64,000 bases of DNA, from NCBI RefSeq assembly GCF_016102005.1, contig NZ_JACFPL010000002.1:555258-619257 (forward strand), given 5' to 3'. Made by a program: the position numbers and the translations under genes. Positions 55,365-63,862 of this stretch are shown here, piece by piece. This stretch comes from Bifidobacterium choladohabitans. GTDB taxonomy: Bacteria > Actinomycetota > Actinomycetes > Actinomycetales > Bifidobacteriaceae. The number at the start of each line of letters is the position of its first letter. Positions within the stretch are counted from its first letter, which is position 1. Below the pieces are notes generated by a model, which was not told where the DNA came from, made no database searches, and saw only the letters and a list, made by a program, of their open reading frames with translations.

Positions 55365-55682
55365 TCAGACCTGACGCTGCGCGCGCATCCTCTTCTTGTA
55401 ACGGCGGCGCTCCCGTTCGCTCATGCCGCCCCAGATGCCAAAGCGCTCGTCGTGTTCGACCGCCCAGTCCAGGCACTGCTTGCGGACGGTGCAGTCGGCG
55501 CAGACCCGTTTGGCCTCCTGGGTGGAGCCTCCCTTGCCCGGGAAGAACGCCTCCGGGTCGGTCTGTGCACAGAGCGCCTCGCTCCGCCAGGATGGTCCGA
55601 TGTTGACCTCGAACCATTGCATCAGCGGCGTCAGCCTGTTTTTAGTTGTATTGCTGTATCGAGTGTCTACAAAACCACTCAT
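55365..55682 (-). CDS. WhiB family iron-sulfur regulator (WhiB2-like)
   Basis: 105 residues. Four-Cys [4Fe-4S] cluster pattern: one Cys in ALCAQTDPEAFFPG, then CADC and KQC, followed by WAVE and the GIWGG turn and a basic C-terminal helix (SERERRRYKKRMR) that touches DNA. Start ATG 55682 (MSGFVDTRY) is chosen over MQWFEVN further in; the preceding GGGGGG is purine-rich. WhiB2-type proteins control cell division or septation in mycobacteria. The gene precedes the glycosyltransferase and DUF5719 genes and probably shares their transcript. Confidence 0.9.
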   Translation of the reverse strand: MSGFVDTRYSNTTKNRLTPLMQWFEVNIGPSWRSEALCAQTDPEAFFPGKGGSTQEAKRVCADCTVRKQCLDWAVEHDERFGIWGGMSERERRRYKKRMRAQRQV

Positions 55683-55700
55683 AGCGACCCCCCAGTCCCT

Positions 55701-55749
55701 AGTGTGTTTACACACTTTTATTACAGACACTGCCGGGGTCTTCTGTCAA
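55701..55749 (-). promoter_or_regulatory. Promoter and operator of whiB
   Basis: On the minus strand TTGACA (55749-55744) and TGTAAT (55725-55720) are spaced by 18 bases. A perfect palindrome AGTGTGT-TT-ACACACT (55701-55716) covers the expected transcription start. It could be bound by a repressor or by WhiB partners. Confidence 0.6.
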
Positions 55750-55819
55750 CCCCTAAATGCCTGCAAGCGCAACTAAGCGACACGTTGAGGGATTCGTATC
55801 GCCCCAAGAGGAGCTGCGG

Positions 55820-55930
55820 ATGGGGGTCAGACTATACTATGACTGGTTCAAGCACGCGCCAGCGCCATCCTGGTTCTTCCCGCCGGAATGGCCCCTACAG
55901 CGACAGCCGATGAGGAAGGCATACCATTGA
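55820..55930 (+). CDS. Possible 36-residue upstream ORF
   Basis: ATG 55820 has AGGAG 6 bases upstream (strong). The product is MGVRLYYDWFKHAPAPSW-like, rich in Trp, Pro and Tyr, not a known family. Its stop TGA (55928-55930) overlaps the TTG start of the LCP gene by two bases, so it could couple or tune translation. It could also be chance. Confidence 0.4.
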   Translation: MGVRLYYDWFKHAPAPSWFFPPEWPLQRQPMRKAYH

Positions 55931-57393
55931 CGTCCCCAACCAGAAAGATGGGTCTGCCCAACATCAAGGCGGGCAGGAACGGCAAACCCCAGCACAGCGA
56001 CGGGTTCCGCAGCAGCCACTCCCTGCGCACGGGCATCTGTCTGGCCCTCACCTTCGTTCTTTGCTTCCTGGCCTCGACCGTGGCAGCCTTCTGGACAGAC
56101 ATCAATGGGCATATGCACGTGCTCGAGCCCATCAACCTGACCCAAGCCCACAAGGCCCCGGAAGACATCTACAAGGGCAAGACCCTGAACGTCCTGGTAC
56201 TGGGCCAGGACACCCGCGACGGCAAGGGCAATTCGGAGGTGGGCGGCAGCGGGGACGGCCTGGAGGAGAACCACCAGTCCGACACGGCCATGGTGGTCCA
56301 GATCGCCGCCGACCGCTCCTACGTGAACGTGGTCTCCATCCCCAGGGACTCCATTGTGAACGCCCCGGCCTGCGTCACCAGCAAGGGCGAGACCATCCCG
56401 GCCCGCCGACAGGTCATGTTCAACTCCATCTTCGCTGAGGGCTACAACCAAGGCGGCGATGCGAATTCGGCCGCCAGCTGCTCCCTTGCTGCGGTCCGCT
56501 CCCTGACCGGCCTGGACATCCAGCAGTTCGTGGTGGCCGACTTCAACGGATTCAAATCCATCATCGACGCCCTGGGCGGGGTCGACGTATGCATCCCCAA
56601 GGACACCAAGGACAGCTACACCGGCATTGATCTGAAGCGCGGCCTGCACCATCTGGACGGGACCCAGGCCACCGAGTACGCCCGCATGCGCCATGGCACC
56701 GGCGCCGACGGATCGGACATCATGCGCACCACCCGCCAGCAGTACCTGATCAAGAGCCTGGTCAACGAGGCCAAGAACGTCGACATTTATTCAGACCTTC
56801 CCAAGGCCTACCGCCTGGCCACCACCTCCATGTCCACCCTGCAGCTGAGCGAGGGCCTGGGCAGCTTCCAGACCCTGCTGGGCCTGGGCAACTCACTCAA
56901 ACATATCGACACCGCCCACATCTACGCCCGGACCATTCCGGTCAAGGAATGGTCCCAGGACCGGTATCGGGTGGTATGGACCGAGCAGGCCGAAACCATC
57001 TGGCGCCTGCTTCGCCAGGGCAAGCCCTTGACCCAGGCCAATGAGGAGGCCGCGGAGGCCTCCCTGCCAAGCACCTCCTCGTCAGCCGCCTCCTCGCCTG
57101 ATAATCAGACCCAAGGCACCCAAAGGGAGCAGGGCAGGACTCAAAACCGGAGCAGGAGCTCTGAAACCCGGTCCTCCACCCAGACCCCCTCTGCCTCCGC
57201 CACTGCCCTGCCCGATCCGGATCCGCGCACAGGACTGATTACCATGCCCAATAAGACCCTGATTGATCCGAGCACAGGCGGAATCGTCGATCCGAACGAC
57301 GGGACCATCAAGGACGCGAACACCGGACAGTACATCGGCATGGCCGACCGCTATCTGTTCGCCACGGTCTGTGCGGTTCCGGCGCAGAGATAG
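55927..57393 (+). CDS. LytR-CpsA-Psr (LCP) family cell-wall polymer ligase
   Basis: 488 residues. A basic cytoplasmic end, one membrane helix (TGICLALTFVLCFLASTVAAF), and the LCP domain: LNVLVLGQDTRDG, SDTAMVVQIAADRSYVNVVS, IPRDS, FADFNGFKSIIDALGGVDVCI-like segment, ATEYARMRHGTGADGSD and MRTTRQQYLI. The domain moves glycopolymers from undecaprenyl phosphate to peptidoglycan or other acceptors. A Ser/Gln-rich linker and a C-terminal tail (LPDPDPRTGLITMPN) follow. TTG 55927 is taken as start because AGGAAGG stands 7 bases before it; ATG 55888 is in frame but has no ribosome site. Divergent from whiB. Confidence 0.88.
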   Translation: MTSPTRKMGLPNIKAGRNGKPQHSDGFRSSHSLRTGICLALTFVLCFLASTVAAFWTDINGHMHVLEPINLTQAHKAPEDIYKGKTLNVLVLGQDTRDGKGNSEVGGSGDGLEENHQSDTAMVVQIAADRSYVNVVSIPRDSIVNAPACVTSKGETIPARRQVMFNSIFAEGYNQGGDANSAASCSLAAVRSLTGLDIQQFVVADFNGFKSIIDALGGVDVCIPKDTKDSYTGIDLKRGLHHLDGTQATEYARMRHGTGADGSDIMRTTRQQYLIKSLVNEAKNVDIYSDLPKAYRLATTSMSTLQLSEGLGSFQTLLGLGNSLKHIDTAHIYARTIPVKEWSQDRYRVVWTEQAETIWRLLRQGKPLTQANEEAAEASLPSTSSSAASSPDNQTQGTQREQGRTQNRSRSSETRSSTQTPSASATALPDPDPRTGLITMPNKTLIDPSTGGIVDPNDGTIKDANTGQYIGMADRYLFATVCAVPAQR

Positions 57394-57466
57394 CCGTTCA
57401 GATCCCTCGGGTCGTTCAGGCATGCTATTGCTTGCCTAGTCGGTCAAAGCTATGGAGGTTGAAGGC

Positions 57467-58747
57467 ATGCGGACTGGTTCAGACCAAGGCGGACAAGAGC
57501 AGGAGCCACCCAGCTTCATGCCCTCCAGACATCGTCGTCCCGAAACCGCTGCCAGCGCTCCCGCCGCCCCGGCCAGGCACAGCCGCAGACAGCAGGAACC
57601 TCCCAGCTTCTCGCCCTCCTCAAGGGGCGCACAGCCGGCGCAAGTCGGCAGGCCCCGAGCAGCCAGACGCACCAGCGGCTCCTCGCGGACCACGCCCATG
57701 CCAGCCGCCCAGGCAGCTCCCAGCGGGAATGGCTGGGGCAATGGCGGCAACCGAGGCCATCGGGTCAACCGTGGTCTGCGGTCCGGCAATGCCCTGGTAC
57801 GCAAGCATCCAGTGCGCAGGTTCATAGGCATACTGCTCCTGGTCATCCTGATGGCCTTGGTCGTACTGGCAGGAGGCGGATGGTTCTGGATCAATGCCAG
57901 GCTCAACCGCGAGCAAATGCTGACGGACGCCCCAGGCTCCGGGGCCACCACCTGGCTGCTGCTGGGGTCGGACCAGCGTGACGGCTCCCCCGGGGCCGGC
58001 CAGGACACCAGCATCACCGGTTTCCGGACCGACACCATACTGGTGCTGACCAAGCCCCGGCACGGAGCTGCTTCACTGATTTCAGTCCCCCGCGACTCCC
58101 TGGTCAAAGAGGACGGGAGATACATGAAAATCAACGCCGTGGCCTACACCTCGGGCTACCGGTCCCTGACCAGCCAGATCGAGGACATCACGGGCCATAA
58201 GGTCGACCATGTGGCTCTGATCCGCTTCGGAGGCCTGAGCAAGGTGGTCGATGCCATGGGTGGCGTCAATCTCTGCTATGATGCCGATGTCAACGATCCC
58301 AGATCAGGCATGGTATGGTCCAAGGGCTGTCATCAGGCCGATGGCGGCATGGCCCTGGCCTTCACCCGCATGCGCTACTCGGATCCCAAGGGTGACTTCG
58401 GGCGGGCCGAGCGGCAGCGTCAAGCCATCTCGGCTATCACCTCCAAGGCCCTGCAGCCTTCGGTCCTGCTCAATCCCGTCACGGCCGGCAAGGTCCTTTC
58501 GGCAGGTCTGGATTCCCTGGTGGTGGATGAGCGGGCCAACGCCATAGATCTGGTGCACATGGTCCTGGCCTTCCGCAGCGCCAGCGGCCCAAAGGGCGTC
58601 ACCGGAAGCCTGTATTGGACCAACCCCAACTACTTCCCCAACAGGCGCGTCGGCTCCACCGTTCTGTTGGATCAGGCCCGCAACACCGAGCTGTTCGACC
58701 AGTTGGTCCAGGGCAGTCACGAGCCGGGCACCGTCGGGGGCGTCTGA
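57467..58747 (+). CDS. LytR-CpsA-Psr (LCP) family protein, second copy
   Basis: 426 residues. A Pro/Ser/Arg-rich cytoplasmic N terminus (about 1-115), a membrane helix (FIGILLLVILMALVVLAGGGW) and the LCP domain: TWLLLGSDQRDG, DTILVLTKP, LISVPRDSLV, VALIRFGGLSKVVDAMGGVNLC, GMALAFTRMRYSDPKGDFGRAERQR. It is more similar to streptococcal Psr than to the upstream copy only in this core. Start ATG 57467 has GGAGG 8 bases upstream; an ATG at 57452 overlaps the ribosome site. Two tandem LCP genes suggest ligation of more than one polymer. Confidence 0.88.
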   Translation: MRTGSDQGGQEQEPPSFMPSRHRRPETAASAPAAPARHSRRQQEPPSFSPSSRGAQPAQVGRPRAARRTSGSSRTTPMPAAQAAPSGNGWGNGGNRGHRVNRGLRSGNALVRKHPVRRFIGILLLVILMALVVLAGGGWFWINARLNREQMLTDAPGSGATTWLLLGSDQRDGSPGAGQDTSITGFRTDTILVLTKPRHGAASLISVPRDSLVKEDGRYMKINAVAYTSGYRSLTSQIEDITGHKVDHVALIRFGGLSKVVDAMGGVNLCYDADVNDPRSGMVWSKGCHQADGGMALAFTRMRYSDPKGDFGRAERQRQAISAITSKALQPSVLLNPVTAGKVLSAGLDSLVVDERANAIDLVHMVLAFRSASGPKGVTGSLYWTNPNYFPNRRVGSTVLLDQARNTELFDQLVQGSHEPGTVGGV

Positions 58748-58834
58748 CCGCCCAATTCGGCAGGCGCCATCCACATTCGACCACATGCCAGGTTCGCCCT
58801 GGCATTAAGGCACCGGTCCTTTCATGCTGGAAGC

Positions 58835-60799
58835 ATGACCAAGGCCCATTCGATAGCAACTGCGCCCCCCTCATCGGGGGCGGTCGGCCCCGAGCCTTCG
58901 ACCGAGACCGAGGATGGCAATCCACGCTCTGCCAACACGGGTAGGTTCCAGGTCATTCTGACCCTGGTTGCCCAGACGGCTCCGGCCCTAGCCCAGGCGG
59001 GCATGATCTGGTACGTGGTCGGCCAGGGCCGTTGGATGCTGCTCCTCCTGCTGCTGCCCAGCCTGACCGGCACCCTGGCCATGGTGCTTTTGAGCCTGCT
59101 GCGAGCGCATCGCCAGCCATTGACTGCACCTTCTGCCCGCGCGCAATTGGGATACGGCGCAGCATCGGATCGCGCATCCCTATCTACGACCACAGAGGAC
59201 CGGACCCGGCAGGACTTGACGGAGCTGGCTGCTGACCCAGGCCCTCGGCTTGAGTCCCGGCTGTCAGGATCAGGGGCCTCGGGAGCACATGGTCAGCTCT
59301 GGCAGGGCATCGTCCATGCCTGGCTTTCAACATCAGGTTCTGCAGCCCCGGCAGTCATTGGTATCCGTCCTGATCACGGTCCGCTGACCATCGATCTGCC
59401 ACGCGACGGACCCCACGCCCTGGTGGCAGGCACCACCGGATCAGGCAAATCGGTTTTTCTGCAGACCTGGTGTCTGGCCCTGGCCGCCAGCCAGCCGCCG
59501 GACCGGCTCAACCTGGTCCTGCTGGACTTCAAGGGTGGTGCCGGTTTCGGCCTGCTGGCCCGACTACCGCACACCGTGGGCTGCGTGACCAATCTGGATC
59601 TGGACCGGGCCGTGCGCGCGCTGAACGGCCTTCAGAGGGAGCTGGAACGCCGCCAGCGCCTGGTTGCCAGGGCAGGGGTCGAGGACGCTGCCCTGATGGC
59701 CGACCCACCAGCGCGCCTGGTGGTGGTCATCGACGAATTCCAGGCCCTGCGCCAACTCCTGCCCGACTATCTGGACAGGCTGACCTCGCTGGCCTCCCAG
59801 GGCAGGTCCCTGGGTATGAACCTGGTGGCCTGCACCCAGCAGACCATGGGGCAGGTCAGCGCCCAGATGCGGGCCAACATGAACCTGGGAATCTGCCTGC
59901 GGGTACGTGACCCCCTGCAGTCCAGGGAGCTGCTTGGGTCCTCCTGCGCCACGGCGATCGACCCGGCCTGTCCAGGTTTGGGCTTCCTGGAGCAGGGCCG
60001 GGGCCCCCAGGCCTTCCGTACCTGCCCAGCGGCTGATCCGCAGGCCCTGGTGGAACAGATCATCAAAGCCGGTCGCTTCTGCGGCTGCCGTCCACCGGCA
60101 CCACTCTTCTCCCCTCCCCTGTCCGAGCACGATCCGGCCTGTGGAAAGATCCTCTGGCGGTCAGGACGGCCCCTGATACCCCTGGGGCATATGGATGACG
60201 GGGTCCTGCTCCACCTCTATCGCCTGCCGCTCAAAGGACATACGGCCCTGATCGGACCACCAGGACGAGGCAAGAGCACCCTACTGGCCCTGCTGGCTCG
60301 TTCCCTGCTCCCCCTAATGCAGCCGGGGGCCCGACCAGAGCCCTGCTTCGACCTGCGTATCACGCGTCGGACAGGCCATGGCTACAGCAGCCGGGACTTC
60401 CCAGGTCCGGTGCCGGCACCGCCTCATGACCGTCAAAATAGCAACCTTGGCAACCGTAGGCTGGTCTGGATCCTTGACGATGCCCAGGATCTGCTGGATC
60501 CGCTCTGCCGAGATCCTCTGGCCCCGCTTCTGCAGGAGGCTCTGGGGCAGGAGGGAACCACCGTGGTCCTGGCTGTGGATACGGCCAATGCCCTGCGCAG
60601 ACCGGAGCGTTTCAGCCGCCGTCTGGTGTTCCCCTGTGGCGAACGGGGGGCCGACCTGGCAGCTGGCATCCCCGCCGATCAGCTGGCCACCCTATCCACC
60701 CGGGTCAGCGCCATTCCTGGACGGTGTCTGATCCTGGAGGCAGGTCTCGCCATTCCGCTACAGGTGTTCTCTTTAGCCGTAAAACGAATGAACCCTTGA
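58835..60799 (+). CDS. FtsK/SpoIIIE-type ATPase, EccC-like, orphan
   Basis: 654 residues. Two membrane helices (about 43-62 and 68-88), then two RecA-like motor domains. Domain 1: Walker A GTTGSGKS at 199-206, Walker B LVVVIDEFQAL at 295-305. Domain 2: GPPGRGKS at 474-481 and VWILDDAQDLL near 543. The helix pair plus tandem FtsK domains are as in EccC secretion ATPases of type VII systems (which have three) rather than in the DNA translocase FtsK: no gamma domain is seen. No WXG100 substrate, EccB/D/E or mycosin is visible nearby. Translocation of a protein is inferred, substrate unknown. Start ATG 58835; GGAAGC lies before it with short spacing. Confidence 0.75.
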   Translation: MTKAHSIATAPPSSGAVGPEPSTETEDGNPRSANTGRFQVILTLVAQTAPALAQAGMIWYVVGQGRWMLLLLLLPSLTGTLAMVLLSLLRAHRQPLTAPSARAQLGYGAASDRASLSTTTEDRTRQDLTELAADPGPRLESRLSGSGASGAHGQLWQGIVHAWLSTSGSAAPAVIGIRPDHGPLTIDLPRDGPHALVAGTTGSGKSVFLQTWCLALAASQPPDRLNLVLLDFKGGAGFGLLARLPHTVGCVTNLDLDRAVRALNGLQRELERRQRLVARAGVEDAALMADPPARLVVVIDEFQALRQLLPDYLDRLTSLASQGRSLGMNLVACTQQTMGQVSAQMRANMNLGICLRVRDPLQSRELLGSSCATAIDPACPGLGFLEQGRGPQAFRTCPAADPQALVEQIIKAGRFCGCRPPAPLFSPPLSEHDPACGKILWRSGRPLIPLGHMDDGVLLHLYRLPLKGHTALIGPPGRGKSTLLALLARSLLPLMQPGARPEPCFDLRITRRTGHGYSSRDFPGPVPAPPHDRQNSNLGNRRLVWILDDAQDLLDPLCRDPLAPLLQEALGQEGTTVVLAVDTANALRRPERFSRRLVFPCGERGADLAAGIPADQLATLSTRVSAIPGRCLILEAGLAIPLQVFSLAVKRMNP

Positions 60800-60825
60800 A
60801 AAAAGTCACTCATCGTGCTTATCTT
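60796..60825 (+). promoter_or_regulatory. Promoter candidate for the second whiB gene
   Basis: TTGAAA (60796-60801) and TATCTT (60820-60825) are separated by 18 bases and lie 51 bases before the start. The -35 box overlaps the end of the FtsK-like gene. Confidence 0.4.
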
Positions 60826-60876
60826 GCATAGGGTAGTGATAAAGCACCGATAAAAACTTCTTGGAGGCTTAGGTAG

Positions 60877-61155
60877 ATGAGTAATGCGTTCGATTGGCGC
60901 GCCAAGGCTGCTTGCCGAGACAAGGACCCTGAGCTGTTCTTCCCCGTCGGCAACACAGGTGCAGCCTATCAGCAGATCGAGGAGGCCAAGGCTGTCTGCC
61001 GGACCTGCAAGGTCATCGACGCCTGTCTGAAGTGCGCCTTGGACACCAATCAGGATTACGGCGTCTGGGGCGGACTGAGCGAGGACGAACGCAGGGCTCT
61101 GAAGCGCCGGGCCATGCGTGCACGCAGGTCCCAGGCCATGCAGATGCAGTCCTGA
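60877..61155 (+). CDS. WhiB family iron-sulfur regulator, second copy
   Basis: 92 residues. Cluster Cys residues in AACRDKDPELFFP, AVCRTC and DACLKCALD, then DYGVWGGLSEDERRALKRR. It lacks the long N terminus of the other WhiB and resembles the short WhiB1 group, which in mycobacteria binds nitric oxide and is essential. The ribosome site is GGAGG with 11 bases spacing. A strong terminator follows, so it is monocistronic. Confidence 0.92.
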   Translation: MSNAFDWRAKAACRDKDPELFFPVGNTGAAYQQIEEAKAVCRTCKVIDACLKCALDTNQDYGVWGGLSEDERRALKRRAMRARRSQAMQMQS

Positions 61156-61182
61156 ATCTTCTTGATTGCGCCAAACAGCAGA

Positions 61183-61220
61183 GGGGCGATGGCTCGATGC
61201 CATCGCCCCCTTCTTTTTTT
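61183..61220 (+). terminator. Strong rho-independent terminator after whiB
   Basis: GGGGCGATGGC (61183-61193) and GCCATCGCCCC (61199-61209) form a perfect 11-bp stem with a 5-base loop, followed by CTTCTTTTTTT. The best terminator in the window. Confidence 0.95.
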
Positions 61221-61285
61221 CCGAAAAGCACTCCTCGCAAAAGGAGTCCGGACTGTAAGGTGTACGGGTTGCAAGATGCCCGGTA

Positions 61286-62773
61286 TCACACGTCCTGGGC
61301 AACGCGCAGCTTGATGTTGATGACCACCCGGGTGCCGCCATCCCGGCGGGGCTCCCACTTGACCGTGCCGCCGAAGTCGTTGGTGACGAAGGTGTTGATG
61401 ATCTGCGTGCCCAGTCCGGACCCGGTGGAACGAGCCTGGCCCTGATCCGACTCCGTGCTGTAGCCGTTGCCGTCATCCTCGACCACGACATTGAGGTTGT
61501 TGCCGCCCCGGCCTACCGATATGGTGATATGCCCCTCGTCACGGCCCTCAAAGCCGTGTTCGACAGCGTTGTTGACCAGCTCGGTCAGCACCAGGGACAG
61601 TGGCGTGGCATCCTGGGCGGGCATCATTCCGAACTTGCCCACGTAGGAGATGGTGATGTGCTGGTCGCTGGTGGTGGCCAGGTCCACGCTCATCTTCAGC
61701 AGGTTGGCGATCACCTTGTCGAAGTCCACAATCTCGTCGGCGGTCTGACTGAGGCCCTCGTGAACCACGGCGATGGTCTGGACGCGGCGCTGGGCCTCCT
61801 CGAGCTCCTTGCGGACCTCGTCGGACTTGGTCCGCCTGGCCTGCAGCCGCAGCAGGGCCGACACGGCCTGGAGGTTGTTCTTGACCCGGTGGTGAATCTC
61901 GGAGATGGTGGCATCCTTGGTCTGTAACTCCTTCTCCCGGCGGCGCAGCTCGGTCACGTCCCGGCAGAGCACGATGGCGCCCGTCCTTCCCTGCTTGCCG
62001 TACAGGGGCAGGGAGCGCATGGAGACGGCCGACCCGTTGGCGTCCAGCTCCGAGTCCACAGCCGCCTTGCCCGACAGGACCAGCGGCAGGGAGTCGGGCA
62101 CCGGATCGTTCTCCTTGAGCAGGGAGGTGCCGATCTCGCTCAGATACTGGCCGATCATGGTCTCCACCGAGCCAAGCCTGCGGAAGCAGCTGATGGCGTT
62201 GGGCGAAGCGTAACGCACCACGCCGCTTGCCGTCAGCACAAAGAAGCCGTCGGCCACCCTGGCGTTGTGCCGCTGGTTGAGCACCGAATCCGCATAGGGG
62301 AACTCGCCGCGGGTGATCATCTCGAAGAGTTCCTTGCCCGCGTTGATGCTCTCGCTCTCGTAGCGACCGTTGGACTCGCGGGTGGCCATGTTGGTCTCGC
62401 GGACCACCAGGCCCAGGGTTTTGCCCTGGTGGCGGATGGGAGCGTAGACATCGCAGACCGTGGCGCGGCCGATGGTGCGCAGCTTGTTGGACCGCAGCAC
62501 ACCCTTGGACCGCATGGCTGCTTCCAGCTCCTCACGTTGGTCCGCCGGGAAGTGCTCCCCCACCACATCCTCGGTGCGCAGGGACATGACCGTAGAGGGC
62601 CGGCACTGCTCGGCCACGGTGAACTCCCCTTCACCCGTGCGCAGCAGGAGCAGCAGGTCGGCAAAACTCAGATCGGCGATGACCTGCCAGTCGGCCACCA
62701 GGTGGTGGAGCCACTCGCGGTCCTCCTCATTGCAGTCGTCACAGGATGCCAGAATCTCGGAAAAATCAGCCAT
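61286..62773 (-). CDS. pdtaS: PdtaS-type sensor kinase (GAF-PAS-HisKA_2)
   Basis: 495 residues, soluble, without membrane helices. N-terminal GAF-like domain (about 1-150), PAS domain (about 165-280), a HisKA_2 dimerisation helix with phosphoacceptor in SEIHHRVKNNLQ (His about 294-295), and HATPase_c with ELVNNAVEHGF and GSGLGTQIINTF. This is the exact architecture of mycobacterial PdtaS (Rv3220c), whose partner is PdtaR; the ANTAR regulator at 31487-32134 is the likely partner here. In mycobacteria this pair responds to metals and nitric oxide-type stress; the signal here is unknown. ATG 62773 (MADFSEIL) is taken; the upstream ATG at 62785 has no better site. Confidence 0.9.
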   Translation of the reverse strand: MADFSEILASCDDCNEEDREWLHHLVADWQVIADLSFADLLLLLRTGEGEFTVAEQCRPSTVMSLRTEDVVGEHFPADQREELEAAMRSKGVLRSNKLRTIGRATVCDVYAPIRHQGKTLGLVVRETNMATRESNGRYESESINAGKELFEMITRGEFPYADSVLNQRHNARVADGFFVLTASGVVRYASPNAISCFRRLGSVETMIGQYLSEIGTSLLKENDPVPDSLPLVLSGKAAVDSELDANGSAVSMRSLPLYGKQGRTGAIVLCRDVTELRRREKELQTKDATISEIHHRVKNNLQAVSALLRLQARRTKSDEVRKELEEAQRRVQTIAVVHEGLSQTADEIVDFDKVIANLLKMSVDLATTSDQHITISYVGKFGMMPAQDATPLSLVLTELVNNAVEHGFEGRDEGHITISVGRGGNNLNVVVEDDGNGYSTESDQGQARSTGSGLGTQIINTFVTNDFGGTVKWEPRRDGGTRVVINIKLRVAQDV

Positions 62774-62941
62774 GCACTCCATCATACAAAGGGCCCTCGG
62801 AAGCAGACAGGCGGGTCATGCCAAGGGCGATGATGACATGCGCGCCCAATACATAGGTCTGGGGTAGGGTGGTTCACGGATGTTTCGCCCCGGCGACCGG
62901 ACCCGACAGGCCCGGACCAGCCAAGGGGCCAAGGGAGGGCC

Positions 62942-63862
62942 ATGGCAACCAGGACCAGCGAGAACGGCGGATCGCCCGAGAATCAGGAGGTCGATCCCGA
63001 TCTCGAACGCCGCCGCCAGCAGCGCCGCCAGGAGCTGACCTACCTGCGCCGGGACGCGGAGGTGGCCCACGAGGCCCATCTGCAGGCCAGGGCCGACGCT
63101 GTGCGCGCCAAGGCCAAGGCCAAGGCTGCACGGATCATGACCAAGGCGGAGATCAAGGCTTCGCGGATCGAGGGCATCCCCGACATGGAAATCGAGCGCA
63201 AGGTCCGTCTGGACGTGCACGGACGCCCCAAGCCACTACTGCGCGGCTGGATCCACGCCGTGGCCGCCCCCCTGGCCCTGGCCGCCGGCATTGTGCTGAT
63301 CTGCCTGGCCCACGGCACTGGGCTCAAGCTGGCCTGTGCGGTCTTCATGGTCGCCTCGCTGGCCCTCTTCGGCAACTCCGCCCTCTACCATCTGGGCGAC
63401 TGGACCCCGGGGACCACGGACGTGCTGCGCCGCCTGGACCACGTCAACATCTTTCTGCTCATCGCCGGCACCTACACGCCGATCTCCTTCGCGCTGGACC
63501 CCTTCTGGCGGCGGATCATCATCCTGGGCATGTGGGGGGCCAGCCTGGTGGCCATGATCGTCCACGTCTTCTGGATCGATGCTCCCCGCTGGCTCTACAC
63601 CCTGGTCTACGTGGTCTTCGGGGTTTCGGGTGTAGGCTTCCTGAAGCTCTTCTGGGACTCCCCCATGGCCGGTCCGCCGGTGGTTTGGCTGATTGTGGCC
63701 GGCGGCCTGGCCTACATCCTGGGGGCGATTGTCTACGGTCTGCGACGGCCGGACCCCTGGCCACGGGTATTCGGCTTCCACGAGATCTTCCACTGCGGCA
63801 CGGTCATCGGCTACGCCTGCCACATCGTGGCCATCTACCTGGTGGTCTGCAACCTACGCTGA
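62942..63862 (+). CDS. Hemolysin III / PAQR-like membrane protein
   Basis: 306 residues. About seven membrane helices in the C-terminal two thirds with family motifs: GNSALYHLGDW (metal-site Ser/His), RLDHVNIFLLIAGTYTPI (DH motif), and GFHEIFHCGTVIGYACH (HE/FH with metal His). The first 90 residues form a highly charged coiled coil (RRRQQRRQELTYLRRDAEVA, ARADAVRAKAKAKAAR) that ordinary hemolysin III proteins do not have. Function is unsettled; PAQR relatives are hydrolases. ATG 62942 follows GGGAGGGCC. Divergent from pdtaS. Confidence 0.9.
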   Translation: MATRTSENGGSPENQEVDPDLERRRQQRRQELTYLRRDAEVAHEAHLQARADAVRAKAKAKAARIMTKAEIKASRIEGIPDMEIERKVRLDVHGRPKPLLRGWIHAVAAPLALAAGIVLICLAHGTGLKLACAVFMVASLALFGNSALYHLGDWTPGTTDVLRRLDHVNIFLLIAGTYTPISFALDPFWRRIIILGMWGASLVAMIVHVFWIDAPRWLYTLVYVVFGVSGVGFLKLFWDSPMAGPPVVWLIVAGGLAYILGAIVYGLRRPDPWPRVFGFHEIFHCGTVIGYACHIVAIYLVVCNLR

